NCBI RefSeq assembly: GCF_014695975.1
Contig: NZ_JACJPI010000010.1
Span: 1 to 64,000, forward strand
Length of the DNA stretch: 64,000 bases
Origin: Leptolyngbya sp. FACHB-321
GTDB lineage: Bacteria > Cyanobacteriota > Cyanobacteriia > Leptolyngbyales > Leptolyngbyaceae
Direction: 5' to 3'
Shown here: positions 40,901 through 52,300 of the stretch, one piece after another
Position numbering within the stretch: the stretch's first letter is position 1
How the letters are laid out: each line of letters begins with the position of its first letter
Notes under the pieces: generated by a model
The model's database searches: none
What the model was told of the DNA's origin: nothing
What the model saw: the letters and a program-made list of their open reading frames with translations, nothing else
Program-made: the position numbers and the translations under genes

Positions 40901-43900
40901 CGCTGTACCCACCACCAAGAATGGGATGACCGTTCGCGTAAATGGAGGCAACTATGTCAGCGAAAAGACCAGAACCGCGTTTGAGCAAACCTTGCAGGAT
41001 GGCTATCAAATCTCAAGACAGCCCCAACTTCTGACGCAACCTGTTACCCCATCAGTAGTGCGTCCTACTGTTGCAGTCCCGATCATGGTACAGCAAGTGG
41101 TAGAGCTACAAATTGAGCCGCAGCTCGTTCCATCTGTGCGATCGCCAAGGGAGGAACCTAAGAGAGCTTTATCTCAGCCACAGATCGATGTTACTCAGTT
41201 CATCGCACCAATGCTGCAAATTGTGAGCGAGAAAACGGGCTATCCTGCTGAGATGTTGAGCCTGAGTATGGATATGGAGGCTGATCTTGGCATTGATTCG
41301 ATTAAGCGAGTCGAAATTCTGGGTGCGATGCAGGATCAATACCCTGAGTTGCCACCTATGCAGCCAGAAATTCTCTCAGAATTGCGGACGTTAGAGCAAA
41401 TTGTGGACTATCTAGGTCAGCAAAAAGTTAATTGTGAAAACTCAGAGTCACCCACAATCGTTCCAGTCAACAAAGCAGTTCCATCAATTTCAACGCCTTC
41501 GGTAGGAAACTCTCCAAGCACTGTAAGTGTAAAGCCACAAAAAATATCGTTTGACTTGTCTCTGATGCAGACCTTACTCGCGATCGTCAGTGAGAAAACA
41601 GGATATCCAGTTCAACTGCTGACGCTTGAGATGGATATGGAGGCGGACTTAGGGATTGATTCCATTAAGCGGGTGGAAATTCTGGGCGCAATGCAAGATC
41701 AGTTTGCTTCCCTATCGTCTGTAGAACCAGAAGCACTGGCTGAGTTGCGCACCTTAAGTCAAATTGTGCAACATCTGGGACAACAACCAGAAAGCACCAC
41801 AATGATGAGGGCAACTGAAGCACAGTCTGTTGCCGTTGAGACCAGTGTTCCCTCGCTATCAGCGCAGCCTCTGGTCGCCCAGTCAGCTCTCTTAGGACCC
41901 GCGCTTGCTAGTGTCACAACCGCTCCTGAATTAATCGCCACTCCTGCTTCAGCGTTGGAACCTAGTCAATTGGTCTCACCGTTATTAACCATTGTTAGTG
42001 AGAAGACAGGGTATCCATCTGAGATGCTGTCTCTTGAGATGGATATGGAAGCCGACTTGGGAATTGATTCGATTAAGCGAGTCGAAATTCTAGGCGCGAT
42101 GCAAGATCAATTCCCAGATCTACCGGCTGCAAATCCTGAAACCTTGGCGGAGATGCGTACGCTAGCACAGATTGTCGAATACATGGGGCAGTCCCAAGTT
42201 GCCGGATCACATCCAGTTAGCAGTTTGGCTCCTGTTGCGTTCGCAGCACCGACGATGCCAGTCACAATTCCAGCGATCGCTCCAGAGCCGTTTGAAGTGG
42301 CTGCATCGACGATCGTCCTCAAGCAACTTATTGCAGACCTGTTAAACATCGTTAGTGAGAAAACGGGTTATCCGGCTGCCATGCTGAATCTGGCGATGGA
42401 TATGGAAGCCGACCTAGGAATTGATTCGATTAAGCGAGTCGAAATTTTGGGCGCAGTTCAGGATGCGTTCCCAGATTTGCCCGCTGTTGATCCGGAAGCA
42501 TTAGCTGAGATGCGAACGCTAGAGCAGATTGTGCAATACATGGGGCAACAAGCTGCTACAACTGAAAAAAAAAAGGCCATAGTCTCTGAAGCACCTCCTG
42601 TATTCAAGTTGCCAGAAGAGACTTTGATCCAGCGGGGAAAAGCGACCTTAACCCCGCTACCTCCACCCGATTGGTTAGACTTTTCCCTGCCAATTCAATC
42701 TGTGTGTTTAGTTACGGATGATGGTAGCCCGTTAACAGGGCAATTGGTGCAGAAATTAACGACCCAGGGCTGGCAGGTTGTTGTATTGAGTTTCCCAGAA
42801 ACGTTGGTAGCACAGCTACAACCTTCCACTTTGCCCATTCCGCGCATTGTGCTGAAGGATTTGAGTGAAGCCCATTTGAAACAGCAACTTGATGCCGTTA
42901 CTCAACAGTATGGTTCTATTGCCGTATTTATTCATCTGCAGCCACGATTCGAGACTAGTTCTATAGCTGCCATACCAAAGCGATCGCAAATAATGCTGCA
43001 TCATCCAGCAGCAACGGCGACTTTAAAGCACCTGTTTTTCATTGCAAAATACCTGAAGCGATCGCTGACGGAAGCGGCTAAAGATCATCGCAGTTGTTTC
43101 CTAACGGTGACACGCTTGGATGGCGAATTTGGATTAAAGTCTGCATCGTTAAACAGTGCAGATATGCTCAGTGGTGGACTCTTTGGTCTGACCAAAACTT
43201 TGAATTTAGAATGGTCTCAGGTCTTTTGTCGGGCGATTGATATTGCACCAGATTATTCAGTCACCACTGCAGCACAACAGATTGTGCAGGAATTGCATGA
43301 CCCCAATCAATTAATTGCGGAAGTGGGCTATGGTGCTGCGGGTCGAGTCACGTTAACCTGTGGGCAAGCGATCGAATTGGCATCCACCAGACCTATGACG
43401 ATTGATCGCCACCCCGTGTTTTTAGTCAGTGGCGGTGGTAAGGGCATTACGGCTCAATGTATTACCCACCTTGCCTGTTATACCCACTGCAAGTTCATCC
43501 TAGTGGGACGCTCTGAACTCATTGCAGAACCCAACTGGGCAGAGGGGGTCGAGCCAGCCTCAGAACTCAAGCAGCGCGCGATCGCTGCACTGATGGCAGA
43601 AAACCCTAAAACAACCCCTGCTCAAATCCAAAAAGCGGTAAATGCGGTATTGTCACATCGGGAAATTACAGCCACGTTGCAGGCGATTCAGCAGGCGGGT
43701 GGTGAAGCTGAGTATCTAAGTGCCGATCTGACTCAAGTGACGGATTTACGCCCTCGCCTTGATACAATCATCCAACGATTTGGATCCATTACAGGAATCA
43801 TCCACGGTGCAGGCACTCTTGCGGATAAGCTGATTGAAAATAAGTCAGAACGGGATTTTGATCGGGTTTACACGACCAAAATTGTGGGTTTAAACACGCT

Positions 43901-45158
43901 TTTGGCTAGTGTGGATAATAACCAACTCAAACATCTGGTTTTGTTCTCCTCAGCAGCAGGATTCTACGGCAATATTGGTCAGTCTGACTACGCGATCGCC
44001 AATGAAATCTTGAATAAGTTTGCCCATCAGTTCAAACGCCAGCACCCGGACTGCCATGTGGTTTCCTTCAACTGGGGACCCTGGGACAGTGGCATGGTTA
44101 CACAAGAAGTGAAGCAGATCTTTGCTCAGCGCAAGATTGAGGTGATTCCGACAGAAATCGGCACTCAGGTGTTTGCGTATCAACTCCTACAAGGCAATCC
44201 CGAAACCGTACAGGTTCTGGTGGGTAGCCCTTTAGCCGTCCTGGCTGCCAGTATGGGTGGAGACCTCAAAACCTACTGCATTCGCCGTCGCCTGTGTCTA
44301 TCAGATAATTCATTTCTGGCTGATCACACTATTGGTCAACAGGTTGTGTTGCCAGTCGTTTGTAGTGCTGCCTGGGTCGCCAATACCTGCGAACAACTGT
44401 ATCCCGGCTATCGCTTTTTTCGCTGTGGGCAGCACAAAGTCTTCAAGGGAATTGTGTTTGATCAATCCTTGGCATCTGAATACATCCTCAGTGTCGAAGA
44501 AGTGAACACGGACCAACCGGGCGAGATTCAATTGAAGACCATGATTTGGAGTCAATTACCCAGTGGTCAACCCCGCTATCATTACAGCACAGACATTACT
44601 CTGGTGCGGACGCTGCCCCCGGCTCCACGCTATAAATCCTTTGATTTCACCCCCGATCCGGCGATCGCCAAACTCGCAGCATATCAGGATGGCACGTTGT
44701 TTCATGGTCCCAGCTTTCAGGGCATTCAGCGCGTTCTCAACCTAACCCCGCAACGACTGACCCTGGAATGTGTGTTGCCTACAGTCAGTTTTGACCAGCG
44801 GCAGCAGTTTAGTGATCAGGCGCTGGATGCGATCGTCCAGGATATGTCCTATCAGGGCCTCCTCATCTGGGTACGCCAGTTTCATCAAGCGGGCAGCTTA
44901 CCACTCAGTTGTCAAAAGAGTGAGCAGTTTGAGGCTGTACCGGTCGGGCAACCATTCTACGTCTCCATAGAGATTGTATCCAGTACATCTACGAAGCTGG
45001 TAGCAAATGCTGTGACCCATGATGCCGAAGGGAAAGTCTATTCCCAAATATTCGGTGCAGCAGTAACGATTAGCCAACAGTTGAATCGGTTATTTGGCGT
45101 GCCGGATACAACTTCTGCTGGTTTCCCCCCTGCACTCCATCCCAGCTTATTCAGCTAG
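37980..45158 (+). CDS. PfaA-like multidomain synthase KS-AT-4xACP-KR-DH
   Basis: Start at ATG 37980, with AGAGGGA just upstream; the frame extends back over the pfaD-like gene but without support. 2392 aa. KS: TPIAIVGMASLFP from about 58, active-site Cys259 in DAACAGS, then HGTGTAAGD. AT: PGQGSQ and GHSFGE with Ser731. Four ACPs, each with LGIDSIKR, phosphopantetheine Ser at about 1107, 1228, 1364 and 1483, joined by Pro/Ala linkers. KR: GGGKGIT at about 1818-1824, a catalytic Ser near 1990 and Tyr2004 (QSDYAIAN). C-terminal hotdog/PS-DH domain: DHTIGQQVVLP with His2116. The LGIDSIKR motif in tandem ACPs is a hallmark of Pfa/Hgl-type synthases. It should build a long acyl chain with PfaD- and PfaC-like partners. 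No PPTase gene is in the window. Confidence 0.9.
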   Translation: MNRGVECSFPSPVLQRLLQLHQDINQLQTQIEQGIGHQSMQPEQSSEMEVLSTKMNQTPIAIVGMASLFPQSKDLQAYWTNIVQKADCITDVPASRWNIDDYYDPDPTAPDKTYCKRGGFLPDIDFNPMEFGLPPNILEVTDIAQILSLVVAKQALKDAGCDQATEAVRDRIGVILGVGGGQKLITPLTARLQSPILEKVLISSGLSQEETQTIVEKVKLAYIGWEENSFPGMLGNVIAGRIANRLDLGGINCVVDAACAGSLSALQMALDQLSSGRSDMMITGGVDADNSPFMYLCFSKTPAFTKQDQMRPFDAASDGMLVGEGIGMMVLKRLADAERDGDRIYAVIKGMGASSDGKYKSIYAPRPSGQAKALRCAYENADCDPSSVRLIEAHGTGTAAGDPVEFAALQEVLSEANAEVQAIALGSVKSQIGHTKAASGAAGLIKAALSLHHKILPPTLNVTQPNPKLNIEQSPFYLNTEPRPWMRSEADPPRRAGVSSFGFGGTNFHVVLEEYTGKQPQAYRLHQVPAILLFAANDPAQLLTQCETVWTKWQTDAAEKHYQEWVLASRVIAIPATSARLGFVAASLSEARQLLQTAIQTLKHQMAVDFWQHPQGICYRKAGMDTADKVVALFPGQGSQYLNMGRELALNFPAVQQSFATMDLLFQRDQLSPISQVVYPRPVFTTAQQQQQTESLQKTEHAQPAIGALSMGLYKILQQAGFQADFVAGHSFGEVTALWAAGALSDADYCFLVKARGQALAAPAHPNFDAGAMLSITGDLETIQNVAKNFPNVLIANWNSNQQIVLAGATPEIANIEQRFTEFGCSVTRLPVSAAFHTPLVSHAYQRFAQALRIVNFNRPSVPVYSNVTAEPYPNNATEIGQTLASQLLNPVHFKQEIEKIYAAGGRIFVEIGPRSVLTHLTQNILEGQPHLAIALNPSRTGDSDRQFRTAVMQLQVAGLPLKDFDPYGLEPEPAVPTTKNGMTVRVNGGNYVSEKTRTAFEQTLQDGYQISRQPQLLTQPVTPSVVRPTVAVPIMVQQVVELQIEPQLVPSVRSPREEPKRALSQPQIDVTQFIAPMLQIVSEKTGYPAEMLSLSMDMEADLGIDSIKRVEILGAMQDQYPELPPMQPEILSELRTLEQIVDYLGQQKVNCENSESPTIVPVNKAVPSISTPSVGNSPSTVSVKPQKISFDLSLMQTLLAIVSEKTGYPVQLLTLEMDMEADLGIDSIKRVEILGAMQDQFASLSSVEPEALAELRTLSQIVQHLGQQPESTTMMRATEAQSVAVETSVPSLSAQPLVAQSALLGPALASVTTAPELIATPASALEPSQLVSPLLTIVSEKTGYPSEMLSLEMDMEADLGIDSIKRVEILGAMQDQFPDLPAANPETLAEMRTLAQIVEYMGQSQVAGSHPVSSLAPVAFAAPTMPVTIPAIAPEPFEVAASTIVLKQLIADLLNIVSEKTGYPAAMLNLAMDMEADLGIDSIKRVEILGAVQDAFPDLPAVDPEALAEMRTLEQIVQYMGQQAATTEKKKAIVSEAPPVFKLPEETLIQRGKATLTPLPPPDWLDFSLPIQSVCLVTDDGSPLTGQLVQKLTTQGWQVVVLSFPETLVAQLQPSTLPIPRIVLKDLSEAHLKQQLDAVTQQYGSIAVFIHLQPRFETSSIAAIPKRSQIMLHHPAATATLKHLFFIAKYLKRSLTEAAKDHRSCFLTVTRLDGEFGLKSASLNSADMLSGGLFGLTKTLNLEWSQVFCRAIDIAPDYSVTTAAQQIVQELHDPNQLIAEVGYGAAGRVTLTCGQAIELASTRPMTIDRHPVFLVSGGGKGITAQCITHLACYTHCKFILVGRSELIAEPNWAEGVEPASELKQRAIAALMAENPKTTPAQIQKAVNAVLSHREITATLQAIQQAGGEAEYLSADLTQVTDLRPRLDTIIQRFGSITGIIHGAGTLADKLIENKSERDFDRVYTTKIVGLNTLLASVDNNQLKHLVLFSSAAGFYGNIGQSDYAIANEILNKFAHQFKRQHPDCHVVSFNWGPWDSGMVTQEVKQIFAQRKIEVIPTEIGTQVFAYQLLQGNPETVQVLVGSPLAVLAASMGGDLKTYCIRRRLCLSDNSFLADHTIGQQVVLPVVCSAAWVANTCEQLYPGYRFFRCGQHKVFKGIVFDQSLASEYILSVEEVNTDQPGEIQLKTMIWSQLPSGQPRYHYSTDITLVRTLPPAPRYKSFDFTPDPAIAKLAAYQDGTLFHGPSFQGIQRVLNLTPQRLTLECVLPTVSFDQRQQFSDQALDAIVQDMSYQGLLIWVRQFHQAGSLPLSCQKSEQFEAVPVGQPFYVSIEIVSSTSTKLVANAVTHDAEGKVYSQIFGAAVTISQQLNRLFGVPDTTSAGFPPALHPSLFS

Positions 45159-45179
45159 CGTTCTACCCAGAGAAAAATT

Positions 45180-46013
45180 ATGAGACCCTTGTTTTCCAAA
45201 CGCACGCTATCCGACAGCGATGATCTCACACTCGTCGTCGAGAGACTTCGCCTCAGAGCCTATGCCAGCTTCTTGGTCGTTGTGCTTGTCGGCATTCTAC
45301 TGACGAATTTATTCGCCAATATTGACTTGAATGACAGCCTACTCATGCAAGTGTTTGGGTTCAACAATATCTGTGTGTATTTCGACTACCCACCGTCTAC
45401 TTACGTCCTTCCCTTTTTATGGGCGATTACGCTCGTCTTGATGCTCCAGTACATGGTGGCGCACTGGCTACAAATGAATGCACAAGTTGAGCAAGGCACC
45501 TTAAATCGGAAGCTATATAGAATCTTGACCCGCATGAAATTATTCGAGGCATTCACAGTGGTGAGCTTCTCGACGATCTTTGCGGTTAGTCCTGAGGGGT
45601 GGAACCACACGTTATTCATCCATACAGCGCCATTCTTTCTCTTGCAGGTCGGTCTTGTTTCGCAGGCTATATCCAACACGCTTCACGGCACAAAATCAGG
45701 TTACTGGCGTCGGCTAGGGCTTCCTGCTTGGTTCAACAGGGCCGCGATCATGTATTGCATCCTTTTCAGCATCATTGTTTTTTTCAAGATTCTCTCAGCA
45801 ACGAACGCAATGGCAGGCAGCCCATGGTGGCATCAAACTGACATGTTGAAGAGGGTTGCCCAAGGCTTTGATCGCATGTTCTTTTTCCTCGCGGTCGTTG
45901 TGCCAATGGTCAAGATGGCGTACTTAGCGTACTACAGAAGCGAAAAGCTGGAAGTCGTACACCTAACGGTAAATTCAATCAAACAAGCATTGTTGCGTAA
46001 ATCAATTCAGTAA
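45180..46013 (+). CDS. Six-helix membrane protein inside the synthase operon
   Basis: A 277-aa integral membrane protein with six hydrophobic segments (about residues 27-50, 75-97, 118-136, 145-165, 190-208 and 230-250). The C-terminal tail is basic. I do not recognise the family. It has no transporter or acyltransferase motif that I can see; a few His and Asp residues lie in loops (HWLQMNAQ, HTLFIHTAP). It starts 21 bases after the PfaA-like stop, on the same strand, so it is likely co-transcribed. A role in handling the lipid product at the membrane is inference from position. It could also be a host gene inserted by chance. Confidence 0.65.
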   Translation: MRPLFSKRTLSDSDDLTLVVERLRLRAYASFLVVVLVGILLTNLFANIDLNDSLLMQVFGFNNICVYFDYPPSTYVLPFLWAITLVLMLQYMVAHWLQMNAQVEQGTLNRKLYRILTRMKLFEAFTVVSFSTIFAVSPEGWNHTLFIHTAPFFLLQVGLVSQAISNTLHGTKSGYWRRLGLPAWFNRAAIMYCILFSIIVFFKILSATNAMAGSPWWHQTDMLKRVAQGFDRMFFFLAVVVPMVKMAYLAYYRSEKLEVVHLTVNSIKQALLRKSIQ

Positions 46014-46094
46014 GATCAAGGGTTTCAGCGATTTAAAACCGATAAAAATCAAAATTGTGGCTTCTTAAACGTCTGAAATCTTTATCTAGTAGCG

Positions 46095-46285
46095 AGCATT
46101 CATGCAACAACGTTGATCAAACGTGAGATCAATCATGTGCTTGGTGTGAAGATGGGGTTACTCAACACGAACTAAATCGAATTCTTAACAATAAGTTGAT
46201 GAACAATGTTCAGTTTTCAATTGAAGAAGTAGATTCTTTTAGTGTTAATGAGAAATCGGGAAAGTTTCAGCTTGTCGTCGTTTAA
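46095..46285 (+). pseudogene. C-terminal remnant of a possible adenylate-forming ligase
   Basis: From 46095 the frame reads SIHATTLIKREINHVLGVKM, and after a frame change at about 46150 it continues DGVTQHELNRILNNKLMNNV then QFSIEEVDSFSVNEKSGKFQ LVVV and a stop at 46283-46285. The closing pattern (N/D-E-K-S-G-K-F with a preceding VxxVD) resembles the C-terminal end of adenylate-forming enzymes of the CapK/PaaK type. No more than about 60 residues remain, so it is a relic. It lies between the membrane-protein gene and the PfaC-like gene, which suggests that an extra enzyme of the pathway was once here and has been lost. The family call is tentative. Confidence 0.35.
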
Positions 46286-46312
46286 AAATCTTTTTGCAAC
46301 TGCCAAATAGCT

Positions 46313-49300
46313 ATGATGGAACCGATCGCGATCGTTGGCTTATCCTGTCTATTTCCCGGTGCCGAAACACCGGAACAATATTGGCAAAACCTGGTTGCTC
46401 AGAAAGATCTCACGTCTCTGGCAACGACAGAACAGATTGGGGTCGATCCCGATTGGTTCTATCATCGCCAAAAGGGCAAAGCGGATACGTTTTACTGTCA
46501 GCGGGGCGGCTATATCCGCGATTTTCAGTTTGATCCGACAGGCTATCGTTTAGATGCTGAATTGCTCCAGAGTCTCGATTCGATGCATCAATGGTCACTC
46601 TATGTGGCAAAGCAGGCATTACAAGATAGTGGCTATTTAGGAAGCGCAGAAACCCTGGCACAGTGTGGCGTGATTCTGGGCAACCTGTCCTTCCCGACCC
46701 GCCGTTCTCATCCCCTATTTGCCCAGATGTATCACCGGGCGTTGCAGCCCTCCCTGCAAGCGTTACTAAACTGTGATCATTTCAGATTCAATGAGAATAC
46801 GAATCTACCCAATCCATTAAATGGCTTATTAGCTGGCTATCCTTCGGCATTGATTGCCCAGGCACTATCGCTATCGGGCCTGAACTTCTCTTTAGATGCG
46901 GCATGTGCGTCATCGCTATATGCTATCAAACTCGCCTGCCATTATCTTCAGACCGGTAAAGCGAACCTAATGCTGGCGGGTGCTGTGAGTGCTGCCGATC
47001 CCTTGTTTATCCACATCGGCTTTTCGATTTTTCAAGCCTATCCAGAAAACGATCGCACCTCTCCGCTTGATCGCTCCTCGCAAGGGCTGGTCGCCGGGGA
47101 AGGAGCCAGCATGGTGGTACTCAAGCGCTATGCCGATGCCGTGAAAGATGGCGATCGCATCTATGCAGCCATTCAGGGCGTTGGTCTTTCCAACGATGGC
47201 AGCGGGAAATTTGTGCTCAGTCCCAATCCTAAAGGCCAGATTTTAGCCTTCGAACGGGCATACAGCGAGGCTCAGATCAACCCCAGCCAGATTGAGTATG
47301 TGGAATGCCATGCTACGGGCACACCACTGGGAGATCGCACTGAACTCAACTCCATGGAGGCATTTTTTGGACGCACGAATACTACACCTTTGATTGGTTC
47401 AGTCAAATCGAATTTGGGGCATTTATTGACCGCAGCAGGGATGGCAAGTCTGCTGAAAGTGATTCTGGGTATGAACCATCACTCCATTCCGGCGACCCTG
47501 AATCTCACACAGCCTTTAAATTCAGAGCGAGGGAGGTTTACAGGGGAGCAAATGGTGCGATCGCTTATACCCTGGACAACCCCGATTAAACAGGCGGCGA
47601 TCAGTGCCTTTGGGTTTGGCGGCACCAATGCCCATTTAATTCTGACCTCTGAGTTACTTGCGGTCGCACCTCAATCCACATCTGGTTCATCCTCTATCTC
47701 ACCAAAACATTCACCTAAGAATTCACCCACTTTCAATCCAACGACCATTTTGCCGCTGGCGATCGTGGGAATGGATGCCCATTTTGGTGAATATGGCAGT
47801 CTGGATACCTTTGATCGTGCCATCTACAGCGGTATCCAATGTTTCAAACCTGTTCCCCCTCAGCGCTGGAAAGGAGTGGAATCCGATCCGGACTTGCTCA
47901 AAGTCTATGGCTTTACCAATGGTGAAGCGCCCCAGGGTGCTTATATTCAAGACTTTGAACTCGATTTTCTCCGGTTTAAGCTGCCTCCCCGTCAACAGGA
48001 TCAGTTGATTCCACAACAACTCCTCGCCCTCAAGGTAGCTGATCGGGCAATTCAAGATGCCGGGTTACAACCCAGCCGTCCGGTCGCGGTGATTGTGGCC
48101 ATGGGGACAGAGCTATCGCTACATCAGTATCGTGGACGTTGCGATTTGGTCTGGCAACTACAACAAAGTCTGGAACAAGCCGGACTAACGTTGACGGAAG
48201 CCCAACAAATTGAACTGGAAAAAATCACCAAAGACAGCCTCCATTCGGCAGCTGAGGTAAATCAATACACCAGTTTTATTGGGAATCTGATTGCTACCCG
48301 AATTGCCGCCCTGTGGGATTTCTCTGGGCCTGCGTTTACTCTATCGGCAGAAGAGAACTCAACCTTTCGTGCTCTGGAAGTGGCGCAATTGCTGTTAGCG
48401 GCTGGCGAAGTCGAAGCGGTGGTGATTAGTGCAATCGACCTGGCTGGAAGCTTTGAACATGTGCTCCTGAGGCAGTCCCAAAATCCGATTAATTGCGGCA
48501 GTCACACCCTCAGCTTTGATGGAAACGCGAACGGTTGGATGCTTGGTGAAGGCGCAGGCGCGGTTGTGGTCAAATCCCTGCCCACGGCACAACAGCAGGA
48601 TGATCGCATCTATGCCATAGTTGACGCGATCGCCCTTGCTACCCAATCCACCCCAACGCAAGGGCAGGATGCCCCCATTGCACCGACTGCCGCAACCGTG
48701 ACCCAGGCTTGCCAGCTTGCGCTGGACAATGCCGCGATCGAACCTGAACAGATTGGCTATCTGGAAGTCTGTGGGAGCGGTGTTGCGTCCACTGATACAG
48801 CGGAAATGGTTGGTCTTCTCGCTGCTTATGGTGCTGTGTCTGGAAGTACACAACCAACCTTAAGCTGTGCCTTGGGCAGTGTTAAAGCCAATATCGGACA
48901 CACTTTCGTGGCAGCAGGCATGGCGAGTTTGATCAAAACCGCATTGTGTCTCCACCATCGCTATATCCCGGCGGTTCCAGCCTGGACAGCGCCCAAAGAG
49001 GGTGATCGCTGGCAGGGCAGCCCGTTCTATGTTGCCACCGACTCGCAATGCTGGTTCCTGACCCCTGAAACACCCAGACGAATCGCTGCTATCAACGGTA
49101 TGGGGAACGATGGCACGGTTGCCCATTTGATTTTGTCGGAAGTCGCAAACTCAGCGCCACGTCCCAATTCTCATCTGACCCATACACCGGGCTACTTGTT
49201 ACCCATCGCTGCACAAAATCAGTCTGATCTGCGATCGCGTCTGCAATCCTTACAGCAGGTGATCGTGCAAACCGCTTGCTTGAAAGCAGTGGTTCACCAA

Positions 49301-52300
49301 ACCCTGTACCAATTCCAAACTCAGGTTCAATCCTCTCCAGCAGAGGCGCTTTACCGATTGGCGATCGTCGGTACCAGTCAGGAGACGATACTTCAGGAAA
49401 TTCATCTAGCATTTGCAGGCATCACAGCAGCGTTTGAGCAGGACACCGATTGGAAGACCCCATCCGGTAGCTACTTCACAGCAAAGCCGCTGGCAAACCA
49501 AGGGCAGATTGCCTTCGTTTATCCTGGCATGGCGAGTTCTGATCTAGGCTTAGGGCGAGATCTGTTTCGGCTATTTCCTTCTCTCTACGATCGCTTCTCT
49601 GGTCTAACCAATGAAGTGACTCAGGCGATGCAGACGGATTTGATCTATCCTCGTAGCTTAGAAAAGCCAACGAATCAGGTGCTGTCTCAACAGCACGCAA
49701 CATTTTTCGGGAATGGAGCCGCCATGTGTTTAAGCGGCATCAGCCTAGCGGTACTGCACAGCCTGGTTCTGCGCGAATATTTTCAGATCCAGCCCCAGGC
49801 AGCATTTGGCTACAGTCTAGGTGCTGCCAGTAGTATGCTCTTTGCGTTAGGCGTTTGGCGCGATGACCACAATCTGAGTCAAACCCTGCATGCCTCTCCG
49901 CTGTTCACCACTGACCTCTGCGGTCCCTGCGAAACCGGACGACAGGCATGGCGGGTGCCGAATTATCAGACACAATTTTGGCAATCCTATGTATTAAAGG
50001 CATCCGTCACAGAGGTTGAAGCGCTTCTCCAAGATGATCAGCGAGTCTTTATTACCTTTATCAATACTCCTAAAGAACTGGTGATTGCGGGCGATCCGGT
50101 GAAGTGCCAGCAAGTGATTCAGACCCTTCAATGTCTTGCCTTTCCAGTAAGCTTTGAGAGCGTATTGCATAGCTCGATCGTACAGTCCCAATATAACGAT
50201 CTGGTGCAGCTACACCAAATTCCGGTTCATCCGGTGACCGATATTCGGTTTTATTCAGGGGTCAGTCACGCGCCAATGCCTTTGGAGCAGAATGCGATCG
50301 CACATAATTCTGCCCAGATCTGCTGTCAGGTTGTTGATTTTCCAGCACTGGTGCAGCGTGTATATGCAGATGGCGCGCGCATATTCATTGAATTGGGCAC
50401 GGGAAATTCCTGCTCACGCTGGACTTCGGAAATTTTACAGGCGCAGCCTCATGTAGCACTGTCGGTCAGTCTCAAGAAAAACGATGATCAGACAGGGCTG
50501 TTGCGCCTGTTGGCGCAGTTGATCAGTCATGGTGTAGCCCTCGATCTAGCACCGCTTTATGCAACTTCAAGCACAGAAAGCGATTTGACGCGATCGCTAA
50601 TCAAAACCGTGACACTCGGCGGCGAGCGCCTCAGTGATACTCTTTTGAGCACAGACCATCGCCAATTCTTTCAATCTACCCAAACACCTTTGGAACCCCC
50701 AAAATTCACCATTATGCAACCACAAGATCCGCACCTAAAAAACTTTAGAATTCTGCAATTGCAACTGGTGAATGCCCAACAATTCACATCAAATCAATCA
50801 GCAACTACTGGCTTATTATCACAGAGTCAAGACCCTCAGATTGATCTGAGTCAAACCAATGCAGACGGAAACCAAGCAGCGGTGGTGAACGCACTGGAAA
50901 CCCTGACCCAGAAACCTGAAAAAGCCAAAGATGCCATTTGGGATGAAGCAGATCTTCTGGAATTTGCTGAGGGGAACATTGCGAATGTGTTTGGCGCAGA
51001 TTATGCCATTATCGATACTTACTCCCGACGGGTTCGATTGCCCATGCCACCGTATTTGCTGGTTAGTCGCGTGACTCAACTGAAGGCACAGCGCGGAGAG
51101 TTTAACCCCTCCTCCATGACTACCGAATACGATATTCCCCTGAATGCACAGTATTCTGTTGATGGTCAGATTTCCTGGGCAGTGGCGGTGGAATCTGGGC
51201 AGTGTGATTTGTTGTTGATTAGCTATCTAGGAATTGATTTTGAGAACAAAGGCAATTTAGTGTACCGCTTGTTAGATTGCACTATCACCTTCCTGGATGA
51301 TTTGCCCAAAGACGGAGAAACGCTCCGTTACGATATTCAAATTAATTCTTTTGCTCGTAACGGTAAGAACCTGTTGTTCTTCTTCAGCTACAACTGTTTT
51401 GTCGGTGACAAGATGGTGATCAAAATGGATGGTGGCTGTGCTGGCTTCTTCTCTAATGAACAATTGCAGCAGGGGAAAGGAGTCATCTACTCGGCAAAAG
51501 AATTACACCAGCGCCAGCAAATCCAAAAGCAGTATTTCAATCCATTATTGATTTGCCAGAAGACGACGTTCAATTACAGCGATTTACTCAATCTATCAAG
51601 CGGTAACATTGCCGCTTGCTTTGGCAAACACTACTGGCAAGATCAACGCAATCCATCCCTCCGGTTGCCTGGAGGGAGTTTTCTTATGCTCGATCGGATT
51701 GCTTCGGTGGAGCCAACGAGCGGTGCCTGGGGCTTAGGGATAGTTGTTGGAGAGAAGGATTTGCATCCTGAGGATTGGTATTTTCCCTGCCATTTTAAGG
51801 ACGATCAGGTGATGGCTGGCTCTCTGATGGCGGAGGGTTGTGGGCAACTTTTGCAGTTTTACATGCTGTATTTAGGCTTGCAACTCTGCACACTCGACGC
51901 TCGCTTTCAACCGCTGCCAGGAGTGGGTCAGGTGGTGCGCTGTCGTGGACAGGTCACCCCCACAACAGGAGTGCTCACCTACCGGATGGAAGTGACCGAG
52001 ATTGGCTTTAACCCCAAACCGTTTATCCGTTGCGATGTTGAAATTATTCTTAACAGCAAGGTGATCGTTCACTTCAAAGATCTGGGTTTGCAACTGTCTG
52101 AGAAAAATTCTGCCCAGGCGATCGCTCCAGAGCAATTCTTGAGTTTAGCGCCCTATCCAGCCCAAGCACCCCGCAAACCGGCATTGCTCACTGAAGACCA
52201 AATTGCGGAATTCTGTACTGGGGAATTAGCCAAGTGCTTCGGGTCAGAATATGCCATTTACGACCAAGGAACTGTTAAAGCATCACGGATGCCGAACACA

